Shown here piece after piece: positions 1 through 7,444 of a DNA stretch of 23,990 bases. The translations under genes and the position numbers were made by a program. The stretch is from GCA-2723085 sp042093455 (GTDB lineage: Bacteria; Bacteroidota; Bacteroidia; Flavobacteriales_D; Parvicellaceae): positions 1 through 23,990 of the forward strand of contig JBELEU010000012.1 in the NCBI GenBank assembly GCA_042093455.1, written 5' to 3'. How positions within the stretch are numbered: the stretch's first letter is position 1; every line of letters begins with the position of its first letter. A model generated the notes under the pieces. The model had not been told where the DNA came from and did not search any database. It saw only the letters and a program-made list of their open reading frames with translations.

Positions 1-263
1 GCATAGCCTTCAAAAACAACCTCTTTATAGTTACTAGTATCTTTATCTGATGCTCTTTTGATTGCACGATCGACATTGTCTTTTGGCATATTTGCAGTCT
101 TAGCATTCTGTATTACTGCTCTTAACCTAGAATTAGAGTCTGGATCTGGTCCTCCTTCTTTAACGGCCATAACAATATCCTTCCCGATTCTAGTGAAAGT
201 TTTTGCCATTTGCCCCCAACGCTTAAACTTTCTTGCCTTTCTAAATTCAAATGCTCTTCCCAT
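1..263 (-). CDS. yebC: YebC/PmpR-family regulator, 3' part outside the window
   Basis: Reading the minus strand from the ATG at 263-261 gives an open frame to the window edge (87 codons). It opens with MGRAFEFRKARKFKRW and continues with QMAKTFTRIGKDI, a glycine- and proline-rich DPDSNSRLR stretch and NMPKDNVDRAIKRA, which is the N-terminal three-helix region of the YebC/PmpR (TACO1) family. Family members are about 240 residues, so roughly a third is present. YebC proteins have been described as DNA-binding regulators and more recently as ribosome-associated factors that help translation of proline-rich stretches; which applies here cannot be read from the sequence. The gene diverges from the Big_5 lipoprotein gene across a 164-base gap. 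Family assignment is strong. Confidence 0.93.
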   Translation of the reverse strand, partial: MGRAFEFRKARKFKRWGQMAKTFTRIGKDIVMAVKEGGPDPDSNSRLRAVIQNAKTANMPKDNVDRAIKRASDKDTSNYKEVVFEGY

Positions 264-289
264 TGCCTTTAATACTTAATTATTGTTCC

Positions 290-297
290 TAAATATA
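290..297 (-). promoter_or_regulatory. Possible -7 box for yebC
   Basis: On the minus strand the bases read TATATTTA, one mismatch from the Bacteroidota -7 consensus TAnnTTTG, 26 bases upstream of the yebC ATG. No convincing TTG or TTTG element lies 17-21 bases further upstream, so this is weak. Apart from this box I see nothing in the 264-427 gap. Confidence 0.25.
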
Positions 298-427
298 ATC
301 GTAAAGTTAAATTTTATGTAAAACTTACATCGTCAAAGTTATTTAATCTTATAAAATCTAATCATCTTTTTTACATTAGCAATCTATTTCAACCAATAGC
401 GTTTTTAATTTATTACACTCGAAAGCT

Positions 428-1963
428 TTGAAACCAATATTATATCTACTTGTTTTATTTTCTATTAGCTGTGCTCAACAAACGGCACTAACTGGTGGTG
501 ACAAAGATATTTCAGCTCCAGATTTAATCTTTGATAAAACCCAGCCTAAGCCAAATTCAACAAACTTTGAAGGAAAAGAAATTAGACTGGTTTTCAATGA
601 AAATATTATCTACCAAAAAAGCGCCCTATCATTTATTTCTAATCCTCCTATTGGGGAACATGAAATAGAAGTAGAGAAAAATATTTTACAAATAAATCCT
701 GAATCGCCACTTAAAAAAAATACTACCTACACCTTTATGTTTGCAAATTCAATTACTGATCTAAATGAAAAAAACAAAATTCAAGATTTTAGGACTTCTT
801 TTTCAACTGGTGATGTTGTTGATTCCATTAGCGTATATGGTGTTGTGAAGAATAGCACTGAACAAACTCCAAATGTAGATTTTTTAGTTTCTCTTGAATC
901 TACCAATGGTGATTCAATACAATATTTGAGCGTTTCAAATGAAAATGGAGAATATTTTTTTACAAACCTTAAGCCAGGAAAATATTTTTTATCTGCGTGG
1001 AGTGACCTTAACAAGGATAAAAAGCTTGATACTCTTATCGAATCTTATGGTTTTTTATCGAATTTTGTTGCTGTTGAAGACTCTTGCTGTAAAGAAACAA
1101 TAAACACATTTACTCCAATTAAAACACTATCAATTGAAGATTCAAAGATTGATGAATATGGTAAATTATCCGTTGTTTTCAATCAACCAATTGACACCTT
1201 TTTGATCAAAAATATAGATTCATCTGAATTTAATAAAATTATAGTTAATAATGAGACTGCTAACTATTGGATGTCTGATTCTTTAATAAATAATTATCAA
1301 TTTATTGTTGCTGTTCCATCTTGGAATTTTAACGACACCCTCTTCACAAGAAAAACTGCTAGCATAAGTGAAAAAAGCAAACTTATTTATCAAAAAAAAT
1401 CTACTGGAAGTTTATTAAGCTCTAAAAGTCTTCATTTGATATTCAATCAAGAACTAATGTCTATTGATACCGCGCTTGTTGTTTTGAAAATAGATAGTGT
1501 AACAACCAATTACTCCTATACTATTGAAAATAATGAGTTAATAATTACACCTGACTCCCTTTCTAATTCCTTTGATATTACAGCTTTACCAGAAGGATTT
1601 ATTGGTTTTTTCAATTCAAAAAATGATACATCAAAAATTTATTTTTCAATCCCTGCACCATCAAGCTTAGGCAGTTTAAGTTTTGACATCAACAACTCTT
1701 TAAGTGAAAATTTTATACTTCAAATACTGTCAAATAGTGACGTTGTTCATGAGATATTTTGTTCGGAGCATGTTTTCAATAAAACTATGGATAGAGTAAT
1801 TCCTGGGGAATATGAATTAAGATTAATTTTAGATAATGATGCTAATAAAAAATGGACGCCAGGAAACATTAAAACAAATACGCAGCCAGAGAAAGTTATT
1901 TATTTAGACAGACCAATCCTTATTCAAAAAAATTGGGAAGAGTACATTAAATGGGATTTGTGA
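428..1963 (+). CDS. Lipoprotein with Big_5 Ig-like and carboxypeptidase-regulatory-like domains
   Basis: A 511-residue exported lipoprotein. The start is TTG at 428; the next residues KPILYLLVLFSISC form a short signal peptide with the lipobox cysteine near residue 15. Residues about 30-130 look like an SbsA-type Ig-like domain (Big_5): APDLIF, an asparagine- and proline-rich turn, then IRLVFNENI and later KNTTYTF. Residues about 135-205 resemble a carboxypeptidase-regulatory-like beta sandwich (NENGEYFFTNLKPGKYFLSA followed by DLNKDKKLD). The C-terminal part has a PGEYELRLILDNDANKKW stretch and ends with a tryptophan-rich NWEEYIKWDL tail, typical of this Bacteroidota family. Its exact function is unknown; a surface or periplasmic structural or binding role is inferred. 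It converges on the nitrilase gene with two bases between the stop codons. Confidence 0.85.
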   Translation: MKPILYLLVLFSISCAQQTALTGGDKDISAPDLIFDKTQPKPNSTNFEGKEIRLVFNENIIYQKSALSFISNPPIGEHEIEVEKNILQINPESPLKKNTTYTFMFANSITDLNEKNKIQDFRTSFSTGDVVDSISVYGVVKNSTEQTPNVDFLVSLESTNGDSIQYLSVSNENGEYFFTNLKPGKYFLSAWSDLNKDKKLDTLIESYGFLSNFVAVEDSCCKETINTFTPIKTLSIEDSKIDEYGKLSVVFNQPIDTFLIKNIDSSEFNKIIVNNETANYWMSDSLINNYQFIVAVPSWNFNDTLFTRKTASISEKSKLIYQKKSTGSLLSSKSLHLIFNQELMSIDTALVVLKIDSVTTNYSYTIENNELIITPDSLSNSFDITALPEGFIGFFNSKNDTSKIYFSIPAPSSLGSLSFDINNSLSENFILQILSNSDVVHEIFCSEHVFNKTMDRVIPGEYELRLILDNDANKKWTPGNIKTNTQPEKVIYLDRPILIQKNWEEYIKWDL

Positions 1964-1965
1964 GT

Positions 1966-2736
1966 CTACATTAATTTAAAGTTATCAGAATCCATTCCTG
2001 TAGGAAATTTTTTTCTAAAATCCTCAAGTACCGATAAATTCAAATCTATTTCTTGTATTTTTTCTTGGCTAGGCTTAAAAGTATCTAGTCTTGATCCTGT
2101 GAAATCGAAGATTCTTGAATCTCCACTATATTCAACAGAATTTCCATCTATTCCCACCCTATTTACACCGACAACGTATGTTTGATTTTCAATGGCCCTT
2201 GCTTGTAGTAATGATGTCCATGCGTGAGATCTAACTGCTGGCCAATTTGCAATATAGATTAAGCAGTCGTATTCATTATTTGATTTATTTCTGCTCCAAA
2301 CAGGAAAACGTAAATCGTAACAAACCAAAGGCCTGATTCTAAATCCATTTATTTCAATTGTGATGTTATTTTTTCCCGGTTCATAGTATTTATTTTCGCC
2401 AGCCATTCTAAATAAGTGTCTTTTATTGTAATACTGTAAATCTCCATTTGGATGGACACAATAAAGCCTATTGAAATACTTACTCTTTTCTGAAATGGCT
2501 AAACTTGCCATTACTACAGATTCTCTGTCTTTTGCTAATTTTTTCAACCATTTTAGAGAATCTCCTGTTACTTTTTCTGCAATTTTTGAAGACTCCATAG
2601 AGAATCCGGTATTAAACATTTCTGGTAAAACTATTAAATCACAAGCCCCATAAGAAGACAATAGTTTTGAAATATTTATAAAATTTTCTGCTGGATTTTC
2701 CCAGTAAATATCAGTTTGTAAGGCTAAAACTTTCAA
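1966..2736 (-). CDS. Nitrilase-superfamily amidohydrolase, omega-amidase (YafV/Nit2) type
   Basis: A 256-residue carbon-nitrogen hydrolase. The Glu-Lys-Cys triad is visible: E39 in LIVLPEMFNTGF, K105 in YYNKRHLF and C139 in RPLVCYDLRFPVW. The NWPAVRSHAW and ARAIENQTYVVGVNR motifs match the YafV/Nit2 branch, which hydrolyses alpha-ketoglutaramate and alpha-ketosuccinamate, the products of glutamine or asparagine transamination (methionine salvage in some bacteria). The substrate is inferred from family resemblance. It is cytosolic, with no signal peptide. The only plausible start is TTG at 2736: the frame upstream meets a stop within eight codons and has no ATG, while KVLALQTDIYWENP matches the usual family N-terminus. 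It diverges from the YwqK-type gene. Confidence 0.92.
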   Translation of the reverse strand: MKVLALQTDIYWENPAENFINISKLLSSYGACDLIVLPEMFNTGFSMESSKIAEKVTGDSLKWLKKLAKDRESVVMASLAISEKSKYFNRLYCVHPNGDLQYYNKRHLFRMAGENKYYEPGKNNITIEINGFRIRPLVCYDLRFPVWSRNKSNNEYDCLIYIANWPAVRSHAWTSLLQARAIENQTYVVGVNRVGIDGNSVEYSGDSRIFDFTGSRLDTFKPSQEKIQEIDLNLSVLEDFRKKFPTGMDSDNFKLM

Positions 2737-2798
2737 CTCTAATTGGTTAAGTGTTCGTTAAAAATAGCGCTTTACAATTAAACTTAAGAAAGGTTTGT

Positions 2799-2806
2799 TA
2801 TTTTTG
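2799..2806 (+). promoter_or_regulatory. Probable -7 promoter box (TATTTTTG) for the YwqK-yhhQ unit
   Basis: The bases TATTTTTG match the Bacteroidota -7 consensus TAnnTTTG exactly. The box ends 11 bases before the TTG start at 2818, so transcription would begin only a few bases before the start codon. No clear -33 TTTG sits 17-21 bases upstream, which lowers confidence. Confidence 0.45.
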
Positions 2807-2817
2807 ATGGAAATAAT

Positions 2818-3687
2818 TTGCATTCAATTTTGATTAAAAAGTCATTCATATTAGTTTTTATTTTATCAATTCCTGTTTTTGGGTATTCTAATTTCACTTC
2901 GGATACCATTAATAAAACCAATCCTGTAAATGGACGAAAAACGGGGTATTGGATAGTAACGGGGTCTATGTCTAAGGTCAACGGTTACAACTCGGAAGCA
3001 ATTGTTGAAGAGGGGGTTTACGTAAATAGCCGTAAAAACGGGCTTTGGATTAAGTATTGGCCCAATGGCAACCCGAAAAGTAAAATAAAATATAAAAATG
3101 GTCGCTCCTTTGGTGATTATGTTACTTTTTTTCAAAACGGAAATATTGAAGAAAAGGGTGAAATGAATGGAGGTTTATTACAAGGAGGTTACGAATTATA
3201 TTGGCCTAATGGAAAAATTAGACAAGAAAAAAAGTTTAACCTTTACGGCAACCCTGAAGGTGATGTTTCCTTTTATTACGAAAACGGTCAACCTGAACTG
3301 AAATTTGAAGTTGTTGACGGAAAAGAAAATGGTGAGGCTGTTTGGTTTTATGAAAATGGTGACGTTAAAAAAGAAGTATCCTACAACAATGGACTAGCAA
3401 CATCAACCAAAGAATACAAAGAGGTTCATGAACACAAAGATATTATTGACCCTCTAATTGAAAAAGGACCTAAGCTTACAGGTAAATTCAATAATGCAAA
3501 CTCTGGGCTCATTGATAATTATGGGAAAACATACGATGATGACAAGAACATCCTTATGGATGGAGAATTTAAAAACAGCTTTCTTTACAATGGAAGACAC
3601 TACATTTACGATGAATTTGGATTACTTAAAGAAATCAAAGTATTCAAAAATGGTGTATATGTTGGAAATGGTATAATTGGACAATAA
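2818..3687 (+). CDS. Exported MORN-variant repeat protein (YwqK family)
   Basis: A 289-residue protein with an N-terminal signal peptide (hydrophobic run FILVFILSIPVFGYSN) followed by about five MORN_2-type repeats. The repeats have the form G-x-W/Y-x-x-Y/F-x-x-NG-x-x: KNGLWIKYWPNGNPKSK, GDYVTFFQNGNIEEKG, GGYELYWPNGKIRQEK, GDVSFYYENGQPELKF and GEAVWFYENGDVKKEV. Databases often name this family a toxin-antitoxin YwqK antitoxin, but the repeat only indicates a beta-hairpin scaffold, and a signal peptide argues against a cytosolic antitoxin. The start is TTG at 2818; a second in-frame TTG at 2830 would give a more conventional MIKKSF start. It is followed 12 bases later by the YhhQ-type gene, so the two are probably co-transcribed. 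The function is unknown. Confidence 0.8.
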   Translation: MHSILIKKSFILVFILSIPVFGYSNFTSDTINKTNPVNGRKTGYWIVTGSMSKVNGYNSEAIVEEGVYVNSRKNGLWIKYWPNGNPKSKIKYKNGRSFGDYVTFFQNGNIEEKGEMNGGLLQGGYELYWPNGKIRQEKKFNLYGNPEGDVSFYYENGQPELKFEVVDGKENGEAVWFYENGDVKKEVSYNNGLATSTKEYKEVHEHKDIIDPLIEKGPKLTGKFNNANSGLIDNYGKTYDDDKNILMDGEFKNSFLYNGRHYIYDEFGLLKEIKVFKNGVYVGNGIIGQ

Positions 3688-3699
3688 TTATTAATTTCT

Positions 3700-4452
3700 T
3701 TGGAAGTATCTTTTAAAAATAACTCAAGGGCTGATTTAGTTTTTTTAGTTCTTTCTGGAATATTTTTAGGTTCACTAACTCTATTAAATATTCTCGGCAC
3801 ATCAAGGTTTTTAGATTATTCTTTTTCAATTTTCAACGTACAAATACCCTTTGTTATCGCAATTGGTGTACTGCCTTATCCCGTTACTTTTCTTTGTACT
3901 GATTTAATTAGTGAATTGTTTGGCCAAAAACAAGCAAACAGGGTAGTTTGGATGGGATTGATATTGAATATTTGGGTTTTCTTTTTTGTTTGGGTTTCAG
4001 GATACTTAGATAGCCCTATTTTAGAAAAAGGGGTTCCAGCTATTGATATTGTTAACGGTGAAATTAAAGTCCCAAATGATTATGCTTTTTATCATATTAG
4101 AAAATTGACCATGGGTGCAACTATTGCGTCAATGATTGCATATGTTTCTGCACAATTTATTGATGTGAAAATTTTTCACTTTCTAAAAGAAAAAACCAAA
4201 GGAAAAAAACTATGGCTTAGAAATAATGTTTCTACTATTTTTAGTCAACTAATTGACAGCATTGCTGTTATTTTAATTACTCATTATTTAGTTAGTGGAT
4301 TACCTGTAAATGAGGATGGGGAGCTCACTCATTCTTTGATTTATTTTATTCTTTCTGGATATTTATTCAAACTTCTTTTTGCACTAATTGACACCATACC
4401 TTTCTATTGGTTAACACATGCTTTAGGTAAGTACTTGAAAGCTGACAATTAA
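3700..4452 (+). CDS. yhhQ: Queuosine precursor transporter (YhhQ/VUT family)
   Basis: A 250-residue integral membrane protein with about six hydrophobic segments. The family signature is visible near residues 47-85: FVIAIGVLPYPVTFLCTDLI followed by SELFGQKQANRVVWMG. The later FHFLKEKTKGKKLWLRNNVS and FSQLIDSIAVILI motifs also match. YhhQ takes up 7-cyano-7-deazaguanine or 7-aminomethyl-7-deazaguanine for tRNA queuosine modification; in Bacteroidota some members may take up other precursors. The start is TTG at 3700 and no ATG lies nearby in frame. Its TAA stop overlaps the stop of the converging SCO gene in the four-base palindrome TTAA. No queuosine biosynthesis genes lie in the window. Confidence 0.92.
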   Translation: MEVSFKNNSRADLVFLVLSGIFLGSLTLLNILGTSRFLDYSFSIFNVQIPFVIAIGVLPYPVTFLCTDLISELFGQKQANRVVWMGLILNIWVFFFVWVSGYLDSPILEKGVPAIDIVNGEIKVPNDYAFYHIRKLTMGATIASMIAYVSAQFIDVKIFHFLKEKTKGKKLWLRNNVSTIFSQLIDSIAVILITHYLVSGLPVNEDGELTHSLIYFILSGYLFKLLFALIDTIPFYWLTHALGKYLKADN

Positions 4453-5114
4453 TCTTTTTTTAATCTTGCAATATCGGCAATTAGTTTAGTTATTTCCAAA
4501 GAGTCTGTGCCGTTATAAATACCTCTTATTCTCTGATTTTGATCAATTAAAACTATATTTTCAGTATGAACAAAATCTGCAGCACCTCCATGATTATAAC
4601 TAGGGTCATTGATTTCTGGGGCTACTAAGTAGTCTTGCCTTGCTAACCTATAAAGTTCTTTTTTATCTCCTGTTAAAAATCGCCATGTTTCGTATTTAGC
4701 ATTATGCTGATTGGCGTAAGTGAGCAACACTTCAGGTGTGTCTTGTTCAGGCCATACGGTATGAGATAAAATAATTATATTTTTATTGTACTTGTATTCT
4801 CTGTGAACTCTTTCTAGTTGATTGGTCATAATTGGGCATATTGATCGACATGACACAAAAAAGAAGTCCGCAATAACTATTTTATTTTCAATAAGCTTTT
4901 CGTTGACTGGATTGTTGAGTTGATCTATTAAATTAAAGGCTTTTATTTTATGTCCTAAACATTTACCCTTGAGTTCTGAATCATACAAGTCTGGATTTAT
5001 ATCACATGGTGTAATTACATCCAGTGGCTTTTCAGATTGTATTTCATTGATCATGACTAAAGAAATAGTCACTCCAATAATTAAAAACACAAGTACTGCT
5101 GTTACTTTCTTCAT
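4449..5114 (-). CDS. SCO1/SenC-family copper chaperone / thiol-disulfide protein
   Basis: A 221-residue membrane-anchored protein with a thioredoxin-like domain. A single N-terminal hydrophobic segment (residues about 4-22) is followed by the SCO metal site: C89 and C93 in VSCRSICPIM and H183 in DFVHTENIVLID. SCO proteins deliver copper to the CuA site of cytochrome c oxidase or act as thiol reductases. Here the protein is probably tethered to the outer face of the inner membrane. The ATG at 5114 is preferred over an in-frame TTG at 5129, because MKK directly precedes the hydrophobic segment and leaves a five-base gap to the upstream gene. Extra cysteines at residues 37 and 52 precede the domain. 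It is the last gene of the purN operon; no cytochrome oxidase genes are nearby. Confidence 0.92.
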   Translation of the reverse strand: MKKVTAVLVFLIIGVTISLVMINEIQSEKPLDVITPCDINPDLYDSELKGKCLGHKIKAFNLIDQLNNPVNEKLIENKIVIADFFFVSCRSICPIMTNQLERVHREYKYNKNIIILSHTVWPEQDTPEVLLTYANQHNAKYETWRFLTGDKKELYRLARQDYLVAPEINDPSYNHGGAADFVHTENIVLIDQNQRIRGIYNGTDSLEITKLIADIARLKKD

Positions 5115-5119
5115 ATCTA

Positions 5120-6148
5120 TTAACCCCAATTAATGAAAGATTTTCCAGTAAACATTCCTTTTTCTAAACCACTATGAGCTTGTGCAATAGCTGTATAATT
5201 AAACGAATGATCAGCTACTGGTGAAATCTTTCCATCAACAACTAAATTTATTAACTCTTTCAGTGATCTACTAATTATTTCTGGCTTGTCTTCAGCAATC
5301 TTGAGTAAATTAATACCAATTATTGAATGAGAATTAAGCAATAACATTGCTGGATGAATTTTTCCAATTTTCAACAACTGAAAAATCGTATTAAGTGAAC
5401 CTTTTCTCTTTTTCATACGATCAGAAATACCAAAAAACACCAATTTCCCACCACTGTTTAATAAATTAATGTCTTTTTTTACTGTTTTTCCTCCTACAGG
5501 ATTAAAGATTGCATCTACTTTTTTTATTCCAATTTGCGTTTCAACTTCAAGTTCATAATCTTTTTTTGATGTTACAATCGGAAAGTCAACACCCATTTTT
5601 TTTAGATATGATACTTTTTTTTCTGAACGAGTTAAACCAATAACCTTGCATCCCTTAAGTTTTGCTAGTTGAGTCAAAGCGGTTCCAACCCCGCCTGAAG
5701 CTGCATGAATCAAGACGGTATCGCCCTGAAATAAATTCATTTGCACGTTGATTGCATAATGTGCTGTACAATATTGAGTTGCTAATGCTAATGCTACACC
5801 ATCACTCAATTCATTTGGAATTTCTTGTACCCCCATTGTTGTTGAAACAGCAAATTCTGCATATCCGCCAAACCTTGTCATGGCTAAAACTCTTTTCCCT
5901 AAATAATGATTATTGTTTGAATCATTTACTTTTACAACCTCTCCAACTACTTCATATCCTAAAACTGCAGGCAATGGTGGAGCAGCTCTGTATAATCCCC
6001 TCCTCGCCATTACGTCCGCAAAATTAATACCTGATGAATCAACTTTTATCAAGACCTCATGAGTATTGATTAGTGTTGGCTTTTCTGTGTCCGCTATTTG
6101 AAAACTTGTTGAAGCATCTCCATATTTAACAACCTGTATTGCTTTCAT
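5120..6148 (-). CDS. VAT1-like NADPH:quinone oxidoreductase (MDR superfamily)
   Basis: A 342-residue medium-chain dehydrogenase/reductase. The N-terminal GroES-like half contains EVLIKVDSSGINFADVMARR and AVLGYEVVGEV. The Rossmann half has the nucleotide-binding stretch HAASGGVGTALTQLAKLKGC (residues about 149-168) and ends with AHSGLEKGMFTGKSFINW. The zinc ligands of alcohol dehydrogenases are absent, as expected for the quinone-oxidoreductase/VAT1 branch. It probably reduces quinones or enones with NADPH in the cytosol; the substrate is not predictable. It lies three bases after rnhA and five bases before the SCO gene in a tight minus-strand operon. Confidence 0.88.
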   Translation of the reverse strand: MKAIQVVKYGDASTSFQIADTEKPTLINTHEVLIKVDSSGINFADVMARRGLYRAAPPLPAVLGYEVVGEVVKVNDSNNNHYLGKRVLAMTRFGGYAEFAVSTTMGVQEIPNELSDGVALALATQYCTAHYAINVQMNLFQGDTVLIHAASGGVGTALTQLAKLKGCKVIGLTRSEKKVSYLKKMGVDFPIVTSKKDYELEVETQIGIKKVDAIFNPVGGKTVKKDINLLNSGGKLVFFGISDRMKKRKGSLNTIFQLLKIGKIHPAMLLLNSHSIIGINLLKIAEDKPEIISRSLKELINLVVDGKISPVADHSFNYTAIAQAHSGLEKGMFTGKSFINWG

Positions 6149-6151
6149 ATA

Positions 6152-6628
6152 TTAAAGTAATTTTTTTAGTGAGTTTTGAGCTTTTTCATAGCCTTCATCT
6201 ATCAATAAATCATTTTGCTCAGCAGCTATCACCGCAAGCTCATCACACTTCTCATTATACATGTTTCCTGCATGACCCTTAACCCAATGGAAAGAAACTT
6301 GGTGAAGTTTATTAATTTTTAAAAATCTTTGCCACAAATCAATGTTTTTTTTGCCCTTGAAAGATTTTTTTTCCCAATTAAAAACCCATCTCTTATTGAC
6401 AGAATCTACTACATATTTAGAATCAGAGTAAACATCAATAATTTGCCCTTTCTTTTTAATTGTTTCTAAACCAACAATCACAGCTAATAACTCCATTCTA
6501 TTGTTAGTCGTCATTCGAAATCCTTCTGAAATTTCTCTGTAATGTTTTCCTGCTTTCAAAACTATACCGTATCCTCCATTTCCAGGGTTACCTTTAGCAG
6601 CTCCGTCTGTATACATGGTAATTTTCAT
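6152..6628 (-). CDS. rnhA: Ribonuclease HI
   Basis: A 158-residue RNase H that cuts the RNA strand of RNA-DNA hybrids. The full active site is visible: D8 in MYTDGAAKGNPG, E46 in NNRMELLAV, D69 in VYSDSKYVVDSV and D129 in NEKCDELA, with H119 in HWVKGHAGN. The basic protrusion (RWVFNWEKKSFKGKKN) is present. The ATG at 6628 is preferred over longer in-frame starts because translation then opens directly into the conserved first strand (MKITMYTDG). It also overlaps the stop of the upstream channel gene as ATGA, a common arrangement for translational coupling. The longer start at 6667 would run 43 bases into the channel gene. Confidence 0.96.
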   Translation of the reverse strand: MKITMYTDGAAKGNPGNGGYGIVLKAGKHYREISEGFRMTTNNRMELLAVIVGLETIKKKGQIIDVYSDSKYVVDSVNKRWVFNWEKKSFKGKKNIDLWQRFLKINKLHQVSFHWVKGHAGNMYNEKCDELAVIAAEQNDLLIDEGYEKAQNSLKKLL

Positions 6629-7443
6629 TCTTCCTTGGGATTTATTTCTTCTCCGCAATGCTTGCAATATGTAGCATTTTCATCGTGTCCCTCTTTAGAG
6701 CAATTTGGACAGCTTTGCGTATTTATTTTTTCAACTCTTGCTAACTCGACAGAAACCATTCCTGTAGGAACAGCTATTATAGCATAACCTAAAATCATTA
6801 TTATTGATGCAAAAAATTGACCGAGCACAGTCTGTGGAGCAATGTCACCATAACCAACAGTGGTAAGAGTAACTATTGCCCAGTAAATACTTCTAGGGAT
6901 ACTCGTAAATCCATCTTCAGAATCTTCTATAATATAAATAATGGTTCCCATGATCGTGGCCACTGCTAGGACGGCCAATAAAAAAACTATTATTCGCTGT
7001 TTACTCGCAATCAAGGCTTGTTTCAAAGTGTTTGCTTCTTTGACATATCTAAAAAGTTTTAATATTCTAAAAACTCTTAATAAACGAATGGTTCTAATCG
7101 TTTTTATTGACGATATTGATTCAGAAAACATAAATATGCCTAAATAAGTAGGCAGAAGTGACACCAGGTCAATTAATCCATAAAAGCTAAAGATATATTT
7201 TAGAGGTTTTTTAACACTAACTATTCTTAAAATATATTCCAAAGTGAAAATAGCAGTTATAACCCATTCAAAAGCTGATAAAAATGTTGCATACTTAAGG
7301 CTATAAAATTCAACACTTTCTACCATGACGGCAGCAACGCTTAATAAGATTAAAATCAATAGCAGTATGTCAAACAACTTCCCGAAGAAGGTGTCAGCTT
7401 CAAAAATTATTTCGTGCGTCTTTTTTCTTAATTTATCAAGCAT
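6625..7443 (-). CDS. Voltage-gated potassium channel with C-terminal zinc ribbon
   Basis: A 272-residue six-transmembrane ion channel subunit. S1-S3 are hydrophobic segments between residues about 20 and 105. S4 carries regularly spaced arginines (IRTIRLLRVFRILKLFRY). The pore has the potassium selectivity filter TTVGYGD at residues 194-200, and S6 follows (FFASIIMILGYAIIAVPTG). The cytoplasmic tail ends with a small zinc-ribbon-like motif, CPNC at 245-248 and CKHC at 260-263. Channels with this architecture occur in Bacteroidota; the role of the ribbon is unknown, but it could help tetramer assembly or sense metal or redox state (inference). The gene starts one base after the purN stop and overlaps rnhA by four bases. 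Confidence 0.93.
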   Translation of the reverse strand: MLDKLRKKTHEIIFEADTFFGKLFDILLLILILLSVAAVMVESVEFYSLKYATFLSAFEWVITAIFTLEYILRIVSVKKPLKYIFSFYGLIDLVSLLPTYLGIFMFSESISSIKTIRTIRLLRVFRILKLFRYVKEANTLKQALIASKQRIIVFLLAVLAVATIMGTIIYIIEDSEDGFTSIPRSIYWAIVTLTTVGYGDIAPQTVLGQFFASIIMILGYAIIAVPTGMVSVELARVEKINTQSCPNCSKEGHDENATYCKHCGEEINPKEE

Positions 7444-7444
7444 A

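Noticed and set aside
58..279. Plus-strand open frame of 73 codons
   Set aside because: It lies opposite the clear yebC coding frame and has no family resemblance.
2866..3135. Minus-strand 89-codon frame inside the YwqK-type gene
   Set aside because: Antisense to a convincing repeat protein; no family features.
2818..3687. A toxin-antitoxin module suggested by the common YwqK 'antitoxin' name
   Set aside because: No toxin gene is adjacent, the protein has a signal peptide, and the name rests only on MORN-type repeats. The downstream gene is a transporter.
4449..5129. TTG start at 5129 for the SCO protein
   Set aside because: It overlaps the upstream gene and adds five residues before MKK; the ATG at 5114 gives a normal membrane anchor.
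5752..6027. Plus-strand frame of 91 codons rich in leucine and histidine
   Set aside because: Entirely antisense to the quinone oxidoreductase gene; its odd composition is a by-product of the opposing codons.
6152..6667. Longer RNase HI start at 6667
   Set aside because: It would add a basic stretch inside the channel gene's zinc-ribbon coding region; the ATG at 6628 forms an ATGA overlap and fits the family N-terminus.
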